A stretch of 9,536 nucleotides of DNA from Dehalococcoidales bacterium (GTDB lineage: Bacteria > Chloroflexota > Dehalococcoidia > Dehalococcoidales > JAQTRN01), in the NCBI GenBank assembly GCA_028711795.1, contig JAQTRN010000023.1, positions 1 to 9,536 of the forward strand. The letters run 5' to 3'. Both the position numbers and the translations under genes were made by a program. This document shows, in pieces, positions 5,818 to 9,536 of this stretch (the stretch's first letter is position 1; the number at the start of each line of letters is the position of its first letter). The notes beneath the pieces are model-generated. The model saw nothing but the letters and a program-made list of their open reading frames with translations, had not been told where the DNA came from and did no database searches.

Positions 5818-6486
5818 ATGACTTGGTATGCAGTTTACTCAGCTCCAGCTAGCCCGGAGGTTACCCAGTTTGGCTTTATCATCCTGGCTGTTATACTGGC
5901 ATACCTTATCGGCTCCTTTCCTTCGGCATACCTGATGGGCCGTTTCCGGGAAGGTATTGATATCCGCCGGGTGGGTAGTCGCAATATGGGAGCGATGAAT
6001 GTCTTCTATGAAATTGGCTTCATCGAGGGGCTGATAGTTTTGGCACTGGATATCGGCAAAGGCGCGGGCGCGGTTGCCCTGGCCCGTTATTTGGGAGTAT
6101 CTGAGGTCTTTCAGCTAACCGCCGGTGTGGTCGTCATCTTCGGGCATATGTTCCCGCCATTTCTGGGCTTCCGGGGTGGCCGGGGAGGAGCGACCAGTAT
6201 CGGTGTTCTGGCCTATGTGATGCCGTGGGGTATCCCCTTTTACCTGGCGACGTTCGGCCTGCTGCTATTGATCAGTCGATACGCCACCCTCAGTTATGGT
6301 ATTGCTTTGGTCTCCTTTCTCTTTGTGGGCTGGCTATTCTACCATAAGGTAGAGTTTGTCATTCTAACAGCGGTACTGCTGTTGATCCTCGGCGCCGGCT
6401 ACATTCCCCGGCTGTTGGAGATGAGAGCCAAAGCCGGAGACTGGCGTCGTGTCTTCTTCCGCAAGAGCACTAAAGAAAGGCTCTGA
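5818..6486 (+). CDS. PlsY-like integral membrane protein (divergent acyl-phosphate:glycerol-3-phosphate acyltransferase family)
   Basis: The 222-aa multi-spanning membrane protein follows the PlsY plan. It has YLIGSFPSAYLMG (29-41), GSRNMGAMN (53-61, family usually GSGNIGATN), DIGKG (78-82) and GHMFPPFLGFRGGRGGAT (109-126, family usually GGKGVAT). PlsY makes lysophosphatidic acid from acyl-phosphate and glycerol 3-phosphate in the inner membrane. Two things are odd. Motif bases are changed (T to M at 60, K to R at 122). The C-terminal RHxxNIxRL motif, with the His and Asn needed for activity, reads GAGYIPRL (192-199). It may be a paralogue with altered or lost activity. A 20-residue tail before the first membrane segment and the lack of a good ribosome site make ATG 5818 somewhat uncertain. 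It is probably co-transcribed with the aldolase. Confidence 0.82.
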   Translation: MTWYAVYSAPASPEVTQFGFIILAVILAYLIGSFPSAYLMGRFREGIDIRRVGSRNMGAMNVFYEIGFIEGLIVLALDIGKGAGAVALARYLGVSEVFQLTAGVVVIFGHMFPPFLGFRGGRGGATSIGVLAYVMPWGIPFYLATFGLLLLISRYATLSYGIALVSFLFVGWLFYHKVEFVILTAVLLLILGAGYIPRLLEMRAKAGDWRRVFFRKSTKERL

Positions 6487-6512
6487 TTACTGAGATATAC
6501 TCGACTCCAACT

Positions 6513-6530
6513 TCTTTCCATTAGGAAGGG
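6513..6530. terminator. Weak hairpin between convergent genes
   Basis: TCTTTCC (6513-6519) can pair with GGAAGGG (6524-6530) across the 4-nt loop ATTA, with two G-T pairs. It lies in the 63-bp gap between the convergent PlsY-like and VOC genes. No T-tract follows, so termination is only possible. Confidence 0.2.
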
Positions 6531-6549
6531 ACGGCGAGAACATAGTCAG

Positions 6550-7020
6550 TCAGGATTTGTTGGCTGATGGCTGTATGAGTTCGAACATAACGCCGCCGGT
6601 CCGATCGCTATCCAGATAAGCAAAGCCGCTGCCATCCGGCCGGGTGAAACTCTGGATGACGTTCAGACCTGCTTCCTCAGCATTTTTCTTTCCTTCCGCC
6701 AGGCTCTCTACAGTAAAACCGATGTGGTGCAGACCTTCCCCTTTCTCTTTGAGAAAGTCCTCATGGACGGTCTTGCCATCGATGAGCTCGATAAGTTCGA
6801 TCTGGATTGGCCCCATATTAAAGAAGGCTCTTTTACCACGGTAGCCGGCCGTTTTCCCGTAGTAAGTGGCCGTGGGAAAACTTACCTCCCTGATTTCAAA
6901 AGGACCGAAGCCGAATACATTTTTGTAGAATTGAAGTGTCTCATCGATGCTCTTGACGACGATACCGATCTGGCAAAACTGGGAAGGCTCCACGATTTGA
7001 TCTGTCTGTTTAGCGTTCAC
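6550..7020 (-). CDS. VOC superfamily (glyoxalase/methylmalonyl-CoA epimerase-like) protein 2
   Basis: The 156-aa protein has the two-module vicinal-oxygen-chelate fold. FCQIGIVVKSIDETLQFY opens module one, followed by NMGPIQIELIE (68-78). GEGLHHIGFTVES (H99) opens module two, and GSGFAYLDSD and VMFELIQ (E147) close it. As in the VOC protein at 2225-2686, the first-strand His is Gln (Q17). The two share GFGPF/GIGPF, IQIELIE/IQLELIE, GEG-x-x-HI and FAYL-[DE]-SD, so they are paralogues. The start is GTG 7020; a GGAG sits 13 nt upstream, rather far, so initiation may be weak. It points away from ku and converges on the PlsY-like gene. The substrate is unknown; epimerase or lyase action on a CoA thioester is one possibility. 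Confidence 0.88.
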   Translation of the reverse strand: MNAKQTDQIVEPSQFCQIGIVVKSIDETLQFYKNVFGFGPFEIREVSFPTATYYGKTAGYRGKRAFFNMGPIQIELIELIDGKTVHEDFLKEKGEGLHHIGFTVESLAEGKKNAEEAGLNVIQSFTRPDGSGFAYLDSDRTGGVMFELIQPSANKS

Positions 7021-7181
7021 TCTTCTTTACACTCTCCTTTCTATTTTGTCCGGCGATACCATTGCTGTTATGCTGTATCAGAATCGCCTGTATATCAAAT
7101 TTCACCCGTATACTAACACCGGCCTTGGTCTTTGGCAATCCAACTCCTTCCCGGTGTGAGCAGGGTTCTTCTGGTGAAAGC

Positions 7182-7239
7182 CGTGCGATGTTATGATAAG
7201 CTAATATTTACGTGCGATGTTATGATAAGCTAATATTTA
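7182..7239 (+). repeat. Perfect 29-bp tandem duplication upstream of ku
   Basis: Positions 7182-7210 are repeated exactly at 7211-7239. Each unit runs from CGTGCGATG to TAATATTTA. Two perfect head-to-tail copies point to a recent slippage or recombination duplication, or to selection for a doubled regulatory site. Confidence 0.95.
7189..7226 (+). promoter_or_regulatory. Duplicated extended -10 promoter elements for ku-ligD
   Basis: Each copy of the 29-bp repeat holds TGTTATGAT, an extended -10 (TGn plus TATGAT, 5 of 6 bases of TATAAT), with hexamers at 7192-7197 and 7221-7226. Predicted starts are near 7204 and 7233. No good -35 is seen 16-18 bp upstream of either, as extended -10 promoters can tolerate. 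Promoter activity is inferred. Confidence 0.4.
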
Positions 7240-7276
7240 GATGACTGCATCGGGTTAGAACGCGAAAGGAGGCAAG

Positions 7277-8110
7277 ATGAGCAAGGCTTTCTGGAAAGGC
7301 GCCATCACTTTCGGTATGGTGGTCATTCCGGTAAGAATGTATACCGCCACCGAAGACAAGGTCCTGAGGACACATTATCTTCACAAAAAGTGTTTCTCCA
7401 AACCAAAGCAGACCTGGTATTGTCCGGTAGATGAAGAGTACTTCACCGCCGAAGATCTCGTCCGGGCCTACGAATATTCTGAGGGACAATACGTGACTCT
7501 GGACGACAGCGATTTTAAAAAGGTACCGGTGGCGACAACCCATGCCATTCACATTCTTGGTTTCGTGGAATCTCAGGAAATCGACTTGACCTACTACCGG
7601 AACAGCTATTATCTGGAGCCGGAAGAGCTGGGTGTCAGACCGTTCCGCTTGCTTGCCGAGACTCTGCGGAAAACAAAACGCCTGGGACTGGCTAAAGTCG
7701 CCTTTCAGAGACGGGAGCACCTGTGCTGTCTCCGACCTCTGGATGGTTTAATAGCACTCCATACGATGTACTATCACGATGAGATACTTCCCTGGCGTGA
7801 ACTAGTTCCGCCTGAGCAAGAAATCACCCCGGAAGAAGCCGAAATGGCGAACACTCTGGTCACGGCCATGGCCATGAAGTTCACCCCGGAGGAATATCAG
7901 GACGAATACCGCCAGGCGTTACAGCGGATCATTGAGGCTAAGGTCAAGGGCGAAGAGGTCAAAGTCCCCAGGACGCCCAAGATAGCTGTCCCGGACCTGA
8001 TGTCGGCACTCAAAGCCAGCATCGAAACGGCCAAACGGGAGTCAGAGGCCAAAGAAAAGCTGCGCGTGTGGACTGCCCGCGAAAGGAGTCGGCAACCGGA
8101 AAAGCGATAG
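7277..8110 (+). CDS. ku: Prokaryotic Ku, non-homologous end-joining DNA-end-binding protein
   Basis: The 277-aa protein begins SKAFWKGAITFGMVVIPVRMYTATED, shown here split by motif as WKGAITFG and IPVRMYTA, the classic bacterial Ku start. The bridge and core follow: WYCPVDEEYF, VRAYEYSEGQYVTLDD, IHILGFV, EIDLTYYRNSYYLEP and LHTMYYHDEI. The C-terminal 40 residues are Lys/Arg/Glu-rich (SRQPEKR end), like the basic tails that help bind DNA and recruit LigD. Ku forms a homodimeric ring that threads onto broken DNA ends. AAAGGAGG lies 4 nt before ATG 7277. The gene is followed after 38 bp by ligD on the same strand, the normal NHEJ pairing. It is probably transcribed from the duplicated promoter region just upstream. 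Confidence 0.97.
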   Translation: MSKAFWKGAITFGMVVIPVRMYTATEDKVLRTHYLHKKCFSKPKQTWYCPVDEEYFTAEDLVRAYEYSEGQYVTLDDSDFKKVPVATTHAIHILGFVESQEIDLTYYRNSYYLEPEELGVRPFRLLAETLRKTKRLGLAKVAFQRREHLCCLRPLDGLIALHTMYYHDEILPWRELVPPEQEITPEEAEMANTLVTAMAMKFTPEEYQDEYRQALQRIIEAKVKGEEVKVPRTPKIAVPDLMSALKASIETAKRESEAKEKLRVWTARERSRQPEKR

Positions 8111-8148
8111 GCAGTCAGTAATGATTACTCAATGACCTGGTCGGAATT

Positions 8149-9536
8149 ATGCTTGAGGATTATGCTCAAAAACGGCGGTTCAATCGTACGCCCGAACCCC
8201 CTCCACGGGATACTCAGGGTGGCGGAGACTCGCTGACATTTGTCGTTCAAAAGCACGCCGCGCGCCGTTTGCATTATGATTTCCGCCTGGAACTCGACGG
8301 CGTTCTTAAGTCATGGTCGGTACCTCACGGACCTTCTCTAGACCCTGAAACAAAACGGTTGGCCGTTATGGTCGAAGACCATCCTCTGGAATATGCTTCT
8401 TATGAAGGCGTCATCCCTAAAGGCGAATACGGCGCCGGCCAGGTGATTGTCTGGGATACGGGGACCTACATGGCTCAGGCGGACGACAGGGTTATTCTGA
8501 CTGATCGGACTCAGGCACAAGTACGGCTCCGGGATGGACTAAACAAAGGGAAAATATCGTTTCTTCTCTATGGCCAGAAACTCAAAGGCTCCTGGACTCT
8601 GGTCAAGATGAAGTCCCACGATAAGGACTGGTTGCTGATAAAGCACCATGACGAATTCGCCGACCCGGAATATGACATCCTTCAAGATGAACACTCGGTA
8701 ATATCCGGGCTGAGTATAGAAGACTTGAAGGCCGGTCATCTGCCTGACCCACAAGAATCCAGAGTAATTGACCTTGAAAAAATCCCCGGCAATCGCAAGA
8801 CCTCTTTCCCATCCTCCGTAACGCCAATGCTGGCCAGTCTGACAGGGAGGCCGTTCTCTGACCCGGATTGGATTTTTGAGCCAAAACTGGATGGCTTCCG
8901 CATTCTGGCTTCTGTTAGAGATGGTAATATAACTCTTCTCTCACGCCATCAGGTCGATGTCACCGCTCACTATCCTTTTCTGGCGGCTGAACTGAAACAG
9001 CAGTCGGGCCGCGAAATGATAATCGATGGCGAGATCGTTGCTCTGGACAGTTCCGGCCGTCCTTGCTTTCAGTGTCTCCAGCAGTATCTGAAGCACTCAA
9101 AACAGGTGGGCAAAGCTGAGACGTCAGTTGCAGTAATCTACTACGTCTTTGACCTACTCTACCTGGATGGCTACGACCTCCGTGATGCTACTCTCCAGCA
9201 ACGCCGGCGCCTCCTGGAGCAAACGGTAAAGCCTACGGAACATGTCCGGTTGGTGGAACAATTCGAGGGTGATGGGCAGACTATCTTCGATGCCGCCATC
9301 GCCAATGGACTCGAAGGTGTCATCGCCAAACACAAGGGTAGTGTCTACCGGTCAGGGGAGCGTTCCCGGGACTGGCTCAAAATCAAATCGGCGCTGAGTG
9401 ACGAATTCGTTATCGGTGGTTACACGCAGGGTCAGGGTAGCCGTGCCCATACTTTCGGGGCGCTCCTTTTAGGCTATTATGATGATGGGGGTCGTCTGGT
9501 CTATGCCGGACATGTTGGCACCGGGTTTGACACTAC
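8149..9536 (+). CDS. ligD: ATP-dependent DNA ligase LigD (phosphoesterase-ligase part; truncated by window end)
   Basis: The frame is open from ATG 8149 through 462 codons to the window edge. The N-terminal 3'-phosphoesterase domain (about 28-150) shows KHAARRLHYDFRLE (H36, H42, D44, R46) and EDHPLEY (H78, Y82). These match the active-site set known from Pseudomonas LigD with a constant offset. The ATP-dependent ligase domain starts about residue 215. It has motif I KLDG with nucleophile K246, motif III VFDLLYLDG (333-341), motif IV EGVIAK (389-394) and motif V DWLKIK (408-413). The OB-fold begins near GGYTQG. The enzyme trims and seals broken ends in NHEJ with Ku. Whether a polymerase domain follows is not visible. 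No strong ribosome site precedes ATG 8149, but a stop at 8122 limits earlier starts. It probably shares a transcript with ku. Confidence 0.96.
   Translation, partial: MLEDYAQKRRFNRTPEPPPRDTQGGGDSLTFVVQKHAARRLHYDFRLELDGVLKSWSVPHGPSLDPETKRLAVMVEDHPLEYASYEGVIPKGEYGAGQVIVWDTGTYMAQADDRVILTDRTQAQVRLRDGLNKGKISFLLYGQKLKGSWTLVKMKSHDKDWLLIKHHDEFADPEYDILQDEHSVISGLSIEDLKAGHLPDPQESRVIDLEKIPGNRKTSFPSSVTPMLASLTGRPFSDPDWIFEPKLDGFRILASVRDGNITLLSRHQVDVTAHYPFLAAELKQQSGREMIIDGEIVALDSSGRPCFQCLQQYLKHSKQVGKAETSVAVIYYVFDLLYLDGYDLRDATLQQRRRLLEQTVKPTEHVRLVEQFEGDGQTIFDAAIANGLEGVIAKHKGSVYRSGERSRDWLKIKSALSDEFVIGGYTQGQGSRAHTFGALLLGYYDDGGRLVYAGHVGTGFDT

Noticed and set aside
7116..7157. Inverted repeat ACACCGG/CCGGTGT with a 28-nt loop between the VOC2 and ku genes
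   Set aside because: The arms are only 7 bp with a long loop and no T-tract, so it is weak evidence for a terminator or operator.
7182..7239. Tandem 29-bp repeats considered as a CRISPR fragment
   Set aside because: The copies are directly adjacent with no spacer between them and there are no cas genes.
7220..7720. Minus-strand open frame of 166 codons overlapping the ku start
   Set aside because: It is a shadow of the Ku reading frame with no family features.
8132..8233. Short ORF starting at ATG 8132 overlapping the ligD start
   Set aside because: It is out of frame with ligD, has no good ribosome site, and its product shows no features.
8338..8884. Three minus-strand open frames within ligD
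   Set aside because: They are antisense to conserved phosphoesterase and ligase motifs and have no recognisable product.

Overview
The window is about 9.5 kb of bacterial DNA of intermediate GC (by eye a little above 50%). It is dense with genes and looks like part of a free-living, metabolically versatile bacterium. An inhibitory-type serpin, a Ku plus multidomain LigD end-joining pair, HtrA, and a set of small catabolic enzymes would fit a Chloroflexota (Dehalococcoidia or Anaerolineae-like) environmental genome. That placement is an impression from gene content, not a proven assignment. There are no rRNA, tRNA, IS or CRISPR features.

Left part (1-1979). The 3' end of a serpin gene (+ strand) converges on a two-gene minus-strand operon. 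A DUF6282-type metal hydrolase (1906-1028, TTG start with a strong Shine-Dalgarno) is followed by a PIG-L-fold protein (947-219) that resembles GalB 4-oxalomesaconate hydratase much more than a deacetylase. A strong sigma70-like promoter (TTGACA, 17 bp, AACAAT) lies just upstream of the operon.

Middle (1980-4996). A 318-bp divergent intergenic region holds an ATGGAA-N10-TTCCAT operator-like palindrome and a TATAAT promoter for a small VOC protein. A 117-nt nested inverted-repeat element follows, then an MBL-fold hydrolase in the E-P-H-x-D-H subfamily. An HtrA-like lipoprotein protease converges on it from the right.

Right-middle (4997-7020). An HpcH/HpaI-family aldolase is followed by a divergent PlsY-like membrane protein that appears to lack the third catalytic motif. 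A second VOC protein lies on the minus strand. An interrupted palindrome sits midway between the divergent htrA and aldolase genes.

Right end (7021-9536). A perfect 29-bp tandem duplication, each copy carrying an extended -10 motif, precedes ku. ligD follows 38 bp later and runs off the window after the phosphoesterase domain and most of the ligase domain.

How the genes may work together. The amidohydrolase-like DUF6282 protein, the GalB-like hydratase and the HpcH/HpaI aldolase could mirror the last three steps of the protocatechuate 4,5-cleavage/gallate route (lactone hydrolysis, hydration, retro-aldol to pyruvate and an oxo-acid). This is a testable hypothesis; no ring-cleavage dioxygenase is present here. 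Ku and LigD form a separate DNA double-strand-break repair module.
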